Below, piece after piece: positions 23,515 to 35,569 of a stretch of DNA of 64,000 nt. The notes under the pieces were generated by a model, which saw only the letters and a list, made by a program, of their open reading frames with translations, was not told where the DNA came from and did not search any database. The stretch is from Lethocerus indicus (Eukaryota; Arthropoda; Insecta; Hemiptera; Belostomatidae), in assembly GCA_019843655.1 (NCBI GenBank), contig JACDQD010000004.1, positions 5,084,001 through 5,148,000 on the forward strand. The letters are read 5' to 3'. How positions within the stretch are numbered: position 1 is the stretch's first letter; each line of letters starts with the position of its first letter. A program made the position numbers and the translations under genes.

Positions 23515-25297
23515 GGTACTGGGTTGGAGGGTAGGCGAGTCAGCCACCGCCTCGGCCAACAAATCTGGTCCTCGGAGCCGGGGCGGGTCTCACACACTGG
23601 AGTTTATCTCCATTTCAGTGAATATCCAGTAGCCACCCCGCCGGCTCCATCTCCGGTCCCCCACTCAAACCCCTTCCGGTTATGAACAACGCGCCCTTCC
23701 TTCACACACCCAGCCCATATTCGATATTGCGCCCAAACGACGATCCTGTCTGAATAAATAGGATAAGGCCGCAAGTTATAAATTCACAACCGAATTTCAA
23801 TGACAAAATCATTCTAGTTACGACTAACAGAAATTGCTACATTATTTTAGCGAATTCCATAGTTATATGATATCAGCATAATAACAATTCTTGATGAGCT
23901 TCAATACCTGTATTCAATAACGAGCCGCTTCACAGCTCTGTGTTATTAATTTTCCGTTTTGTCTGAATCTATTGCTGACCTATTACTGAGTAATGACTAA
24001 CAAACAATGATTGAAACCATGTGTTTTTTCCTGTGTTTGGAAACCACCCGACCGATCTCCAACGGTATTACGCGGATCCAACCGGAAGTTAGTTACTGGT
24101 AAAAATGGATGGTTAAGTTCTGGTCGCGGAAACCTTCGCCCATTTATGTTGCTGGGTAGGCAACAACGTTTTATATCGCTGAGTCATACACTTTGAAGAC
24201 AACACACAATTGAAACACTATTGCTGCACAAAGCAATTCATGCAAATTTTTTGTCTATTTAGTCGTATGCAAGACCGGTTTCGGCTTTCCACCGTTGCCA
24301 CTAGAATTACTATTGTGAACTACTTACACTTGACGCCCTTCCATTGAGAAGGAAGGACGCCCCGACCATTATAGTATACTATTATCTAGAGCGAAAACAA
24401 GACAGTTCATCGGTAACTGAAGTTTCAAGTAATTCCCACCATTGGAAAGGCAATCGAGAAGCCAGTCTAACAGAAAACCATGTAGACGTGTGTATATGGA
24501 AAATCGAACGAATAAAGAAACCGCGATAACTTTAAGTGGGCTGGACATTGCACGCAACACTGTCACTCCATTTTATCGTAGCAGTCGACTTGTACAATAA
24601 ATCCTGAGGTCGGAACTGAAATAAAATCGTACACGCGGGAATGAAAAACTCGCTCTTGGTTAATAGTTCGACTTTTTATTCGGATAGGCAGCCCAGTGAG
24701 CAGTATTCATGCGTAAGTACCTAACTATGCTAATGACGGACTATGCTATATACGTCGTTTAGATATTTTCTTCTCTGAATATTTTCCAATAATATCATAC
24801 TCCAGTTCTCGTTGGCCGAGCGGTATCGGTGTCGTCCGAACGTCGCCGGAGTGGAGTCGGGTGTGAAGCGGGTTTGACGTGCCCCTATCCACGGGCCATT
24901 GTTAATAGTTGAACTTTCGGAGGAAGCCAACAAGTTGAATTGACAATTAATCTGAAACAGGGCCAGGGCGCGTCTACGGCCCGCCCTCCACTGTTCATCA
25001 TCCGCCCAGCCTCTCTTATTGGCGCCCCATTCCCACAAAACTGATCTAGAACGAATTATCGGTATAGTTTTCAAGGATTAGCGCCTCGAAATTATTGGCA
25101 TCATCGACGTTATTTAATTAATCTCATATAGTATGACTCCCTATACTAGTCGTGAGTCTCGAATGAACACAAAATTTTCGAATGAGATTCTTTACACATT
25201 TATACGGCGTCGATACCGTTTTTAAATTGATAACATTTCGTTTTAAAATATTGTATACTGAGTATGTAAAATATCATTAAATTGGTATGTATTTGAA

Positions 25298-25302
<5 letters not shown>
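23511..25302. other. Non-coding stretch
   Basis: Nothing recognisable. A box-A-like TGGCCGAGCGGT near 24815 lacks a box B at the right distance, so I do not call a tRNA. The minus-strand frame at 24730-25074 (114 codons) has no known domain. Confidence 0.65.

Positions 25303-25345
<43 letters not shown>
25303..25345. repeat. (TA)n microsatellite, 43 bp
   Basis: Perfect AT alternation ending in ATACG. Confidence 0.95.
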
Positions 25346-25346
<1 letters not shown>

Positions 25347-26820
25347 GTCAACCGGGATGTCTGGGCGCTATAAAATCTGATTTTGCATCATTGGCAAAAT
25401 GCCCGAGCGATACGAAGTGGACGGGGAATATCAGTAAATCACACGAGTGAAATACCTCTACTCCCTATATGAGGCATTCGAGTTGTTTTAATATAAGTAT
25501 TGTTAATAATACGTTTCTTATATTTCAATGTGGGATTAGAGGTGGTTAAAGTCCTCTTGATTAATTAACCAAATCGTCGTAAAAATATATGTTTAATCCG
25601 GTGGCAACCGGTTGTCCCCCAATTTTTGATCCTAACTACTTTTCACTATCCTTCTTATTGCGGTAATTTAGCAAAAGAAATAAACATATTTACCTGCGTT
25701 ATAAATGGCCATTTAATGTAGAATGCGGTTCTTATAAACATCCGTCTGATAAAATTTTCAGTCTTGGTATAAACCGGCTTAACTGAAACGAAGTTATAGC
25801 CGATAGGGGCGAAATAAGTTGAGGGGTGATTTATACCGGTGGTCCGCCGATTTATTAGAAATGGAAGGGTGGTCGAAGGGGCTGTGGGGGTCTGTGCACT
25901 GAATCATGGCCCCGAATATTTGATTTGGCCGTTGGGGGTCTTTTCTTCGAGGGGTCTCATACGAACCCCCACTTCAAAAATAAACCGGTTGTTTTCGGCT
26001 CGGTCTAATGGATAGGAGGCGTGGGCGCTGATCGGAGTGTTTATGATTCCATCAGTTATTACTTTTTGCTCCGCGCCTCGACCCAGTTTTTGTTCGGCTC
26101 CCGTTTCCTAAGCCTAAGCGTAGGCGGCGGCGGGAGTGTGTTAATCTCAAGAAAATGTCGACGGGCGAACAAAGTTTCGCTGGAATGAGATTGAGGAGAA
26201 TAAGAGAAGAAATAATTACGAACGCAGTTGCGAATTAAATTTGTAAGTAGCTTAAAATAAACTTCCTTATAAATAATCCCCGGATTTGTCGTTTATCAGT
26301 GCCATTAGTATTAATATATTCAATATGTCTTATGAAATCCATTAAGTATAAGTTGATTACGGAAATTAAATATAATTTATATTATAATGTTATACAGCAG
26401 TAAAAAAATTCCAAATAGAACTTCATAGAAAATAAAATGCTGTTAATAATGTTCGCGATATCTCGTAAGTATTACTTTTATTTTTTTATTAAATTCCACC
26501 TCTCATTGTCGATTGATACTCCTACACGACCGGGGCAGGGTCGAGAGAAAGCTGCCGCTGACATAAGCGCAACGGGTGAATCTGTATTTTGTCTACGTTA
26601 GCGTTTGAATACCCCGGACGTTGAAAGTTTTAAGGGCCACGCCTTCTCTCCGTTGGACCGAATGGAAGTTTAAAAGACTCGGATGGAGTCGATACGACAA
26701 TGGCGCTGCAGAGTTTTATTGAGAGCCGGGGACGCATTTAAAGAATGCGTTTGTTGCCGGCACCGTTTTGTAATTGGTGGATCGTCTCCGCGGGCGCTCC
26801 GAGTACTTAATAATAGAGCG
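25346..26820. other. AT-rich non-coding stretch
   Basis: Nothing recognisable. There is a modest GC rise at 26520-26800 ahead of the purine tract. Confidence 0.7.
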
Positions 26821-26930
26821 AGAGGTAGAGGGTGAGAGGCCGAGTGAGAGAGAGAGAGAGAGAGGGAGGGAGGGAGTGAGGGATGGAGGGAGGGTGGGAG
26901 TGAGGGAGGGAGGGAGGGAGGGAGGGAGTG
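26821..26930 (+). repeat. 110-base purine-rich GA/GGGA tract
   Basis: Imperfect (GA)n passes into (GGGA)n with only scattered T and C. Long homopurine mirror-like tracts can adopt triplex (H-DNA). Minus-strand frames across it read Leu-Pro-Pro-Ser repeats and are not genes. Confidence 0.9.
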
Positions 26931-28466
26931 CGGTCGTTGCGGCCCCAATCGACCCCCGCCTCCCCCACCCTCCGGTGTTCCCGCCCACCGACGGATAATT
27001 AAAAAACTTTTTGGGCCCAACGAATTCATGGCCGATAGCGCGAATCGTCCTTTCGCCCGCGCTCGTTTAAAAATTATTTCAACGCCCGCGCAGTTGGCCG
27101 AAAAGGGAGTTTAGGCCCTTTGAATTGACGCGGCAATATACTCCGTTATTGATTTATTTATTTTTTTCACGAAATGACGTCGCAACCGAATTTAGTATCG
27201 ACAAAGCTCGCATCCAAGTAAAAATAAAAATTAGCAACTTCCAACCGTAAAAACCGATTATGAGGATATCTGCGAGTATTTCTAATATCCTTCTTCCTAT
27301 GCGACGTTATTTCTTTTATGATGGAGGCCGTTACACTCTTTCTGTAGTTATTGGACCGATTATAACTAAGGGGTTTCTCAATATCATTTCAATTTCATAA
27401 GTGTGTAATTTTCTTAATCCATTTCTGCAAATCATTATAAGTTATTATGGAAGTAACTTTTATCAACATGTATTCGGTTAATCCATATTGAATTGCTTTA
27501 ATTTAGATATCTCCTCCAATAAAGTCGTTCATGACACTACGACTCACAGTTCATATAAAGAGGGTATCGATGCTTATACAATTTTGTGTTCCCGGGACAA
27601 ATAAGTGTACTGGAACAGGGAGGAATATATTTTTTGTTGTCCTGTACACTAAAGTATTATTTTTCGAAGGAAGAGAATTCCACGGTACCACGATAACGAT
27701 CGAGTCCGGTGGTCGGTTCCCGGTTTTGATTGAATACCGAACGTGTAATTGGCAATATATGGGCCGCGTCCCAATGTTTCCATTTAATGTTCCCGCACGA
27801 GCGCCGTTAATTGAAATTACCGCCGAATACGGCTCACCGTTTACAACCAAATATATAGAGGGGGGGCCCACACAAACCGAAACATCATAACTTCGGTACC
27901 GTTCTTATAACGTAACCACGTACACCCAGTAAACATTGTTCGCAGTATGTGCAGTACATTCCACATAATATAAACAACTATACCGAATATGTTATATGTA
28001 TTTAAAGAATGGTAAATAATTACCTCACATAAAAATATAACCAAACTACTAGGCACGAATGTATGTAATTTTTGAGTTACATTACTGTTTTTCGTTATAA
28101 ATTATTGGACTATCTCAAATATTTGTACAACATTGTTACTATTTATAATTGTTACGAAGATGGCTATTTGAGGAAAATTGACGTTTGAGTCAATTTCATA
28201 GTTGTAAAATAAGCTTCAAAATTAAATCCTTTTCAAGCCGGCGCAGTTTGCGACACGACTTGAATAGGAAGGATTGCACGTGTCCCGGGCGAATATTGCC
28301 CCTCCTGATCTCCGGAATTAGGAACTTAGTTTAAAAGAGATATTGTGAGCACACGACTAGAAATCAAGGGGACCGTTTTAATTTTAATGGGATAAAAGTT
28401 CGTTTGTAATTTTGCGCTTGGAAGTTAAACAAGAAAGTTTCCTCACAATAAGAGAGGTATTTGGTT
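26931..28466. other. Non-coding stretch
   Basis: Nothing recognisable. At 27531-27890 (plus, 119 codons) and 27551-27871 (minus, 106 codons) both strands are open over the same DNA, and neither translation shows a known motif. I take this as a chance low-stop region. Confidence 0.65.
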
Positions 28467-28512
28467 GGGGGCAGGATTGGGGTTGCTGGTGGGGGCGGGG
28501 GCGGGGGCGGGG
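28467..28512 (+). other. Strong G-quadruplex motif
   Basis: Runs G5 C G5 C G5 C G4 span 28491-28512 with one-base loops, a canonical quadruplex pattern. Two more G runs lie just upstream (28467-28471 and 28479-28482). Such tight loops predict a very stable parallel structure. The surrounding frame is Gly-rich and unrecognised. Confidence 0.75.
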
Positions 28513-29550
28513 TGTCGCCGGGCGAAATATATCCAGCAACGGGGCCGAATTTAAATACCGTATTTAGGCCCTACCGGCTTCCCTTATTAAAATTTAAACT
28601 TCTTCCCCTCATTTTCTTTTATACCCGCACGTTCAACCATTTGTTCAACCCAGCCAGGCACAAACAACTGATTTGAGATTGACAAATATAACATTTATTC
28701 AATAATATGTCGCGGTTAGTTAAAAAAATATTTATATTCCTAGTAGCCAACGGCTTGATATATTCATTTCCCGACTGCAATGTCATGGTTGAAAATTTGA
28801 ATTGTTGATATCAAAGTAACTGACTGGTAAAAATAAATAGAGACACGTCTTTACCAGTGTAAAATATTTCGGCCCTTGTGATATTCCACCTCCGGTCACT
28901 GGTCTTGTCTGTTGCTAGACAGGTTTTATAGACTTCTGCGGGCCGACACCGGTTTAGCAAAAACTGAACCAGTGAGCGTAGTGGGAACCCTGATATATTA
29001 CAAACACTCATTGATCATCAAGCAGGTGTTCCAAATGAAAAGTGCGCGTCCAAGATCATGGACTTAATCGTACCGTAAATTCTGTGATTTAATGCAGTAT
29101 TTCTGCCATACTCCTTGAGGATGGGGTTTTTATAATTCATCGCGGGTTCATTGCCCTCGAATCTACGTTCGGGATAATTTTCCTCGTTTCTGAACATTTT
29201 TTGTCCCGTCACGTGGAGGCGCTATCGTTGTCTACTGATGGTGGCAGAAACCTAACAGGGAAATAATATTAATTTCCTTATTGTCCCATTGTAATTCAGC
29301 TCGTATCGGATTCATTAACGACGCTGATTAAATTAGCGCGCTGTTTTAAATTTCACAGTTCAGGATGGGACGTGCAGCTAGCATTTTAGATTTCTGTTGA
29401 GGCGTAAGTGCCCGGCTATCCGGCCCATTTGTCAGCCCGGGGCGGTTGCAATAAACATTTTGTTTTTCCGGACCCGAGCCAAAATATCTCCGATGATTTG
29501 TCAGGAGCTCGGGTAATGTACTGGACTATTGGCTGGAGGCAGCCCCAACT
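28513..29550. other. Non-coding stretch
   Basis: Nothing recognisable. Confidence 0.7.
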
Positions 29551-29572
29551 CACACACGCACACGCACGCACG

Positions 29573-29648
<76 letters not shown>
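29551..29648 (+). repeat. Compound (CA)n(TA)n microsatellite
   Basis: Imperfect (CA)n with CG interruptions (29551-29592) passes directly into perfect (TA)n (29592-29648). Frames through it read His-Thr, Val-Cys and Ile-Tyr repeats and are artefacts. Confidence 0.95.
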
Positions 29649-29651
<3 letters not shown>

Positions 29652-30428
29652 GTCCTCGGCGCACTCACAGTCTGAAAAACCTCTCCCCTTCCAATTCCTT
29701 TTTCAGACGATTCCAATCGGTTCGACGTTTCCACACCCGTCCGCCGGAAGATCCTATCTGGAGGGTCAGGCTACTCCCCCCTGAAGGATTCTAAACGAGG
29801 ACTGTTCTTCCGATACGCACACATATATATACCAAGACACTTTGATTGCTTTAAATATTCTGAACTCATTAACTAATTTATGTTAGCTGTTATTTACTGT
29901 ATCCAGATAACATTTATCAAAGCTTCATTACATGAATCTCACCTAGAAAATAACTACCGGTCATAATAGTAAACAACTCTTTAGACACATCGAAGTAAGC
30001 TCAAAATGATAAAATGAAATTATCTCCAATGACAATCGAAAGATCCTCAGAACCAGACGACAGAAGATAATTCGTTATCTTTCGTTAAGCATTAATTTAC
30101 TCACTTTTCTGTCAATGGCATAAATTCCCAGTTTTTATGTTGTCGGATTTATTGTCTTTATACCTGTGGTAATAGCATAGGTTTCTCGTCCGTCCCAGTA
30201 GCGGAGGGCCCGAAAAACTCTATACAGGAAGTTAACACTTCGGAATGTTCCCCAACGGCCGTGGACTCTACTGGGGTATATATAAGTTATACAAGTCGGA
30301 CAAAGCTATCGTCGGATCGGGCCCGTCTCAGTTTTTCGGGCTCGGGACGGCGGGCGGGAAAATTTAATTTTGACACATCCAGTGCTCTGTCCATTACGTA
30401 ACTCGATCGGGTTTCGAGCAATCTTATT
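29649..30428. other. Non-coding stretch with one minus-strand tandem splice motif
   Basis: No recognisable gene. On the minus strand, TTATTTTCTAG meets GTGAGA at 29943|29942, another AG|GT junction. Confidence 0.6.
29937..29956 (-). promoter_or_regulatory. Tandem 3'/5' splice-site motif, minus strand
   Basis: Read on the minus strand, the T-rich GTTATTTTCTAG is followed at once by GTGAGA. Both halves fit splice consensus reasonably, so it is a possible recursive splice site if a long minus-strand intron covers the region. Chance is a fair alternative. Confidence 0.15.
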
Positions 30429-30456
30429 AGAGAGAGAGAGAGAGAGAGAGAGAGAG
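30429..30456 (+). repeat. (AG)14 microsatellite
   Basis: A 28-base perfect array. It is complementary to the (CT)n array that starts 81 bp downstream. Confidence 0.95.
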
Positions 30457-30533
30457 TAAACTTGGGGGCAGTGTCGCGGACCAAACTTGATAATGTCGTT
30501 GTGCTGAATTCTGGCGAAGTTAGCGACTCCCTC

Positions 30534-30655
<122 letters not shown>

Positions 30656-33600
30656 GTAATTGGTTTAGGGCGTGTGCTCACTAGTCGTTCACGCTTTCCT
30701 ACAACACCCCGATGCGTCGCTTTAATTCCAATTTTCTTCGCCTCACTTTAATTTATACGCGACCCCTTCTATCATCCTACGCTTCTGACACGCTTCTAGT
30801 TTTTGATAACTGTGGAAGTATTTTGTCATGTATAGGGGATATACTATATACAAGCGAGCAATTATGTGGTGGTCTGATTTGACCAGTGTCTTGCCGAATG
30901 CAACTGACTATGACGAACGAGGGTGGAGGCAGGACTGTGAGAGCGATGTGTATACCAGATAGAGACAAATAAACATAAGTTAGTTACCACGATAAAAATA
31001 GGCGCGTCAACCAGATAACACATCCTTTATAAAAGCCATGTATATTGACAAAACATAGTTTTCTAGTAAATGCAGTTATCTGAAAGTAGTAATCCCGAAA
31101 TCGCCAATGACTTCCGAATGCTCCTTTAATAAATAATAATTTATTTGTTTACGGCGCCGACTGATACTAAACCAGCACGGCTGGAATCGGTTTTGCATTG
31201 CGGGTGTAGTATAGTGGAACGCCGTACTTTGGGTAAATTGACTTGATATTCTAGACGAATTTTTATGTATTACCTTCATTCTTTTTGAAATGACCACTTA
31301 TATATTTCCCAATAGAGGCCGCAGGATTATTAAAAATGTATATCTTGTGATGTATCCCTTAAAAAGATATGTTAGAACATACGAAGTAATACACTCGTCT
31401 TAACGAATTTATTCATAATTTCATTTTAAAACATTAAAATATGACTGAAACACCATTGATTTTCGCTTCCTTTTGTTAGATAAAATTTAAAATGCGAAAA
31501 TTACAATAATTACATTTTTTACGCGTAATTATTTTTACATTAGAATTCCACATTTAACTATAATCGTTTGAGCAATTGTGTACTTTCCAAAGTCCTTTAA
31601 TAACCTTGGAAATAAGACTGGCGGTTTTGTCGCTCTCCTAAATTACGGAAAGTGTCGACTCATCGAAAATTAACATTCAACACTTAACCAATCTTCATAT
31701 TCGCTGTCGTGCATAATTCGTTAAAGCTCAAAATTTGAAGTCTCTTCAATCTCCCCAGCGAAATTTTCGAAGAAAAAATGTTTCCTATTTAATGATTAAA
31801 ATTATTAACTATTTCTACTAATGAAACATCAATACTTTATGTCCTTACAGTAATAATACTGAATATTTCTAGTAATTATCACTAAAACATATTCTAGTCT
31901 CTCGATTGTGCTTCATCTAGTATATGTCATATCCTCATGAATTAGCAGCTTCCCGATATAAATCATTCCAATCGAAATTATTCCTTCACTCTAATCCTTT
32001 GATTAGAGCAACATCATCCTGAAAATCCCTAGCGCCGCCTTAAGAAGAAATTGACATGAGATTTCCTCACTATCTATTAAGGGCTGGAGCAGGAGAACCA
32101 TCCGTGGGTGGATTCTCTTTCAAAAGTACATGTGTTATCAAATCTCGCTGTCGCTAAAAATTATTTTAAAAATTTTAGCCCCGAATCAAAATAAAACAGA
32201 ATTTATATGTTGACACATTTAGGTCAAGACGATTCACTTTCGATAACACCCTCGGGATAATCCTTCGGGCTTTCCAAAGTGAAAGCATATTTCAGCCCAT
32301 ATTTTGGCTCCGTTTCTTTTATTTCGATCTCAGCCCTCCTTGAGTGCCCATTTTATCGAGATTCCAACAATGGGCGGACGGGGCGCAAATGTTTGCCGAG
32401 CGCGGGGCCCGAGCGCGTTCTCCGCCGGCTTGTTTAAGGCCCCGACACACAAACGAACCAAAAAACCTACCGGCCACTCAATAGCTACTACACCCACACC
32501 ATGTTTCTAAATACGCTCAATCTATTGTACACCTTCGAGGAGCCACCACCAATCTGCAAACCGTTCAAATTATGGATCCTATTTTCTATTTATAAGCGAA
32601 ATTTTCCTTGAAATTGAATAAAATCGTTTCGAATTAAATTTTTATAAATATCAATTACAGTATTTTATTTTTATTAACGGCAGTTGTTGTTGCCATTCCG
32701 ATCGGGAAAATATACCTTATCGATATAATTAATATTTTACGTAATTTCAGAAACTTCTGGCGGGAGTTCGGACTAATATCCGTTTATTTGCTCTCAGTCC
32801 TCACCCGTTTGGTGATCGCCATCATCGCCGCTAATTTTCATAGTCGTATTGCTCCGAATGTTCATTTTAAAAATTGATAAATTTAAAAGATATCCGTATA
32901 TAGAGAATATCGGCCTGCGTGCATCAATAGGGGGATTTCTTCGGACGAGGCCTCGGCGTGAAAACAACTCCCGAACGATGCCAGAAAGGAAATAGAAAAG
33001 AGGGGAAACTAATTTAAAACCCTAATTGAAACTGCATTTCCATCTAAATTCCGGCAACTCTTGAGTTGTGAAAGTTGCCGACGTCCGGCAAATGCCCAGA
33101 CCGCGCTTGATTAAATTAATTCCAATTCCGGTGTAAAACTAAAGGGGCCGTAGAAGATTAGCTGCCTCAGAATCAGCATCAAAAACTCCCACAATTACCC
33201 CAGATGTGTCAACGGTCGTATAAAAATGTGACGGTGGAAACTGAGAATAATTTGCCCGTAATAAATCCCCAATAAATTCCACGAGTTCGGTACAAATATT
33301 TACCATTTATAAGGAGGAAGAGCTTTATTGTCACGAGTATAAATTTAATTCTGAATACGAATGAATTTGAAGACATCAAACTCGTTCATAAATATTGAAA
33401 ATATTATATCTTTAATAAAAAAATTTATTGCGACGGAATTGAGCAACCTCGACACTCATAAATTATGAACGCCGCCTCAATCAATAGCAATCAATACGTA
33501 CGATAGAGTTAAGGGTAGGCTTTAAATAATTTTCAAATTATAAATGAAGTTCTTGCCCCAACTTTATTTATGTCGTCAAAATGTCTCGGCGTTAGGAAGT

Positions 33601-34816
33601 TACCATTTTTTTATTTGAAGAATATTATCGTTAAACCTCTCTGTTTAAGCGTTTTGGAGATTTATGGCGGGTTTATTAAAAGATCTTACGAGACAGCAAG
33701 ACGGAAAGCCGTTATGTGGCCCAATAGAGAAGAACACTGAGTAGTTGTGAAAGTAAAAGAAAACTGTACTCGGGAAATTGGAATTTACAATTTAATATTC
33801 CTATATTTAGGAGAGCGTTAATTTAATTTATTAACATTTTGCGGTAGTAATATTTCTTCGCGGTTTTAATAAAGGAAGAAGCTACTAAGCCATTGCCCTC
33901 TTCTGAGAACTTTGGAGAGTGAATAAAATTGCCTGTTTGTACATAGTATCCCGTTTGAAAACTCCACTTTCAGAAGATGAAATGAAATATTTTCGAGTGC
34001 GTTTTAGAGCTTTGAAATTGATATTTGAAATTGGATAAAACTAAAAGAACGAAAATAGAACGCCAGTTGGACCCGAAAAAAAGGAAAGTTTTATTATTTC
34101 ATTGAAAAAATAGCGGCATTTCAATTGCTACTTCTGGATATACTGAAATAAACTTTTGCCAATCTTCCGCCTGGCTTATTTATTTATTCTTGTTACAAAT
34201 AATGCTACATTTCAATGGGTATCTGCATCACAGCTTAGTGATTAGTTATCTTTGAATCTATCACTTGCCCCTGACTCCTCAAGTGCCCCAAATCAAACGT
34301 TGGCAGAAATATTTTCAGGAGAAACAGAGGTTTTTGGTGGTCTACCGACCTGTAAATATAAATTTGCTGAAGACCGCCTTTAATTATTTTAGCCCAGCTT
34401 TGCCTGTAAGTATTCTGGAATCTGACCCTATCGTTTGGAAAAAGTTCATTAAAAATCCGATATTCTGCTGTCGGGGCTTTGCGATCGTTAGTGAATCCTC
34501 AGAATAGAATTTACTTTTCTAAAATGTCTCGTTATTTTGTTAGTTATATATTTTTTTTGTATCTATACCAACGCGTATTAATCGCGATTTTGTCATGTTT
34601 ATGATACAAATTTCCGCTGTTGCACTCCTTAGGTGTCGTAAGGATTGTTTTAATCAGCGGCCGGTTGATTTAATTTAGAGTTGACTCCTGTGGAAGGGGG
34701 AGGGGGGTAATTAATGTGTGGTTAAGGGGCGTTGAATAATGGCCGATGAGGGGGTGGGTTCAGGGTAAGACAGGGGTGGCGGGTCCCCCACAAATACGGG
34801 CCCGGACACGCCACCG
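30656..34816. other. AT-rich non-coding stretch
   Basis: Over 4 kb with nothing recognisable. Few frames exceed 60 codons, and the DNA is rich in AATAAA, TTAATT and ATTTAT words. Confidence 0.75.
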
Positions 34817-34828
34817 CCCCCCCCCCCC
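34817..34828 (+). repeat. C12 homopolymer
   Basis: Twelve consecutive C within a C-rich block. The exact length may be unreliable, as homopolymers are error-prone in sequencing. Confidence 0.85.
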
Positions 34829-35038
34829 ATAACAACACAACCGTTGTTTCACTCTTTAATTAACGCCGTTTAACGACAGTTTTACATAATTTTCGAAAGT
34901 CCGCAACGAGATAAAATGTTTAGTCTCGACAGAGAGAAAAAAATAGCGCTCATTCTATCAATTTTTCTTTATAGCACTAAATCTTCGTCATTAGAGAAAT
35001 GATACTTATTCCTAGATAAATGGAATGACTCTATTCTA

Positions 35039-35040
<2 letters not shown>

Positions 35041-35082
<42 letters not shown>
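35041..35082. repeat. (AT)n microsatellite, 42 bp
   Basis: Perfect AT alternation. The minus-strand frame through it reads Tyr-Ile repeats. Confidence 0.95.
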
Positions 35083-35085
<3 letters not shown>

Positions 35086-35316
35086 TGCCGAAAGTACAGC
35101 GAGTATTTGAAAGTGAGCAGTAGAGGAAAGAAAAGGTTCCTGGGCGGAGAGGTCCAGAGGCAATAACTACAAGTTTTGATAAATGCCCGGAAAGTTTTTG
35201 TAGTCCGCCGTCGATATTAACGACTATCCGTTATTATCTACGGATTCGCAAATACACTTCGTCATCGCGTTTTATCCCTTTTTATTTTACAGTTTTTTTT
35301 CTATCTATCTAGCTCG

Positions 35317-35332
35317 CTCTCTCTCTCTCTCT
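35317..35332 (+). repeat. (CT)8 tract
   Basis: Sixteen bases of CT next to a GC-rich, CpG-dense patch. Confidence 0.85.
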
Positions 35333-35530
35333 ATAGGCGAGGTGTGTTCGGCCCCCCCCCCGCCCACCTAGTGCGGGCCGCAGCCCGCGCGTCTCCGTCC
35401 GCGGAGATAACGACCATCGCCATTATTCTCTACCCGTTTCCAGGTCGGCGGAAATAATTCCGGCCGAGAGCTCCGGTCGGTTTTTTCGGCCGACCCCGGC
35501 TAATGGCCGGCCCTACCCCATAAGAAGTTA
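35333..35530. other. GC-rich CpG-dense patch with hairpins and C runs
   Basis: Sharp GC rise with a C10 run (35352-35361). One hairpin has GCGGGC pairing with GCCCGC over a four-base loop (35373-35388). A second has GGTCGG pairing with CCGACC (35475-35495). Many GGCC/CCGG words and a CGCCATTATT word resembling a PHO site also lie here. A further C10 run follows at 35560-35569. The make-up suggests a promoter or Polycomb-response-like element beside a GAGA tract, by analogy with Drosophila; no gene start is visible. Confidence 0.35.
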
Positions 35531-35569
35531 GTTAATGTTTCCGCTAATTACACAAACCTCCCCCCCCCC

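Noticed and set aside
24810..24885. tRNA box-A-like TGGCCGAGCGGT
   Set aside because: No GGTTCGA-type box B at the expected distance and no cloverleaf pairing.
25247..25275. GTATACTGA word resembling the seed region of the Hox-cluster microRNA iab-4
   Set aside because: Only nine bases match, and there is no complementary arm nearby to form a precursor hairpin.
27531..27890. 119-codon plus frame with a 106-codon minus frame opposite
   Set aside because: Both strands are open over the same DNA and neither translation resembles a known family, which fits a chance low-stop region.
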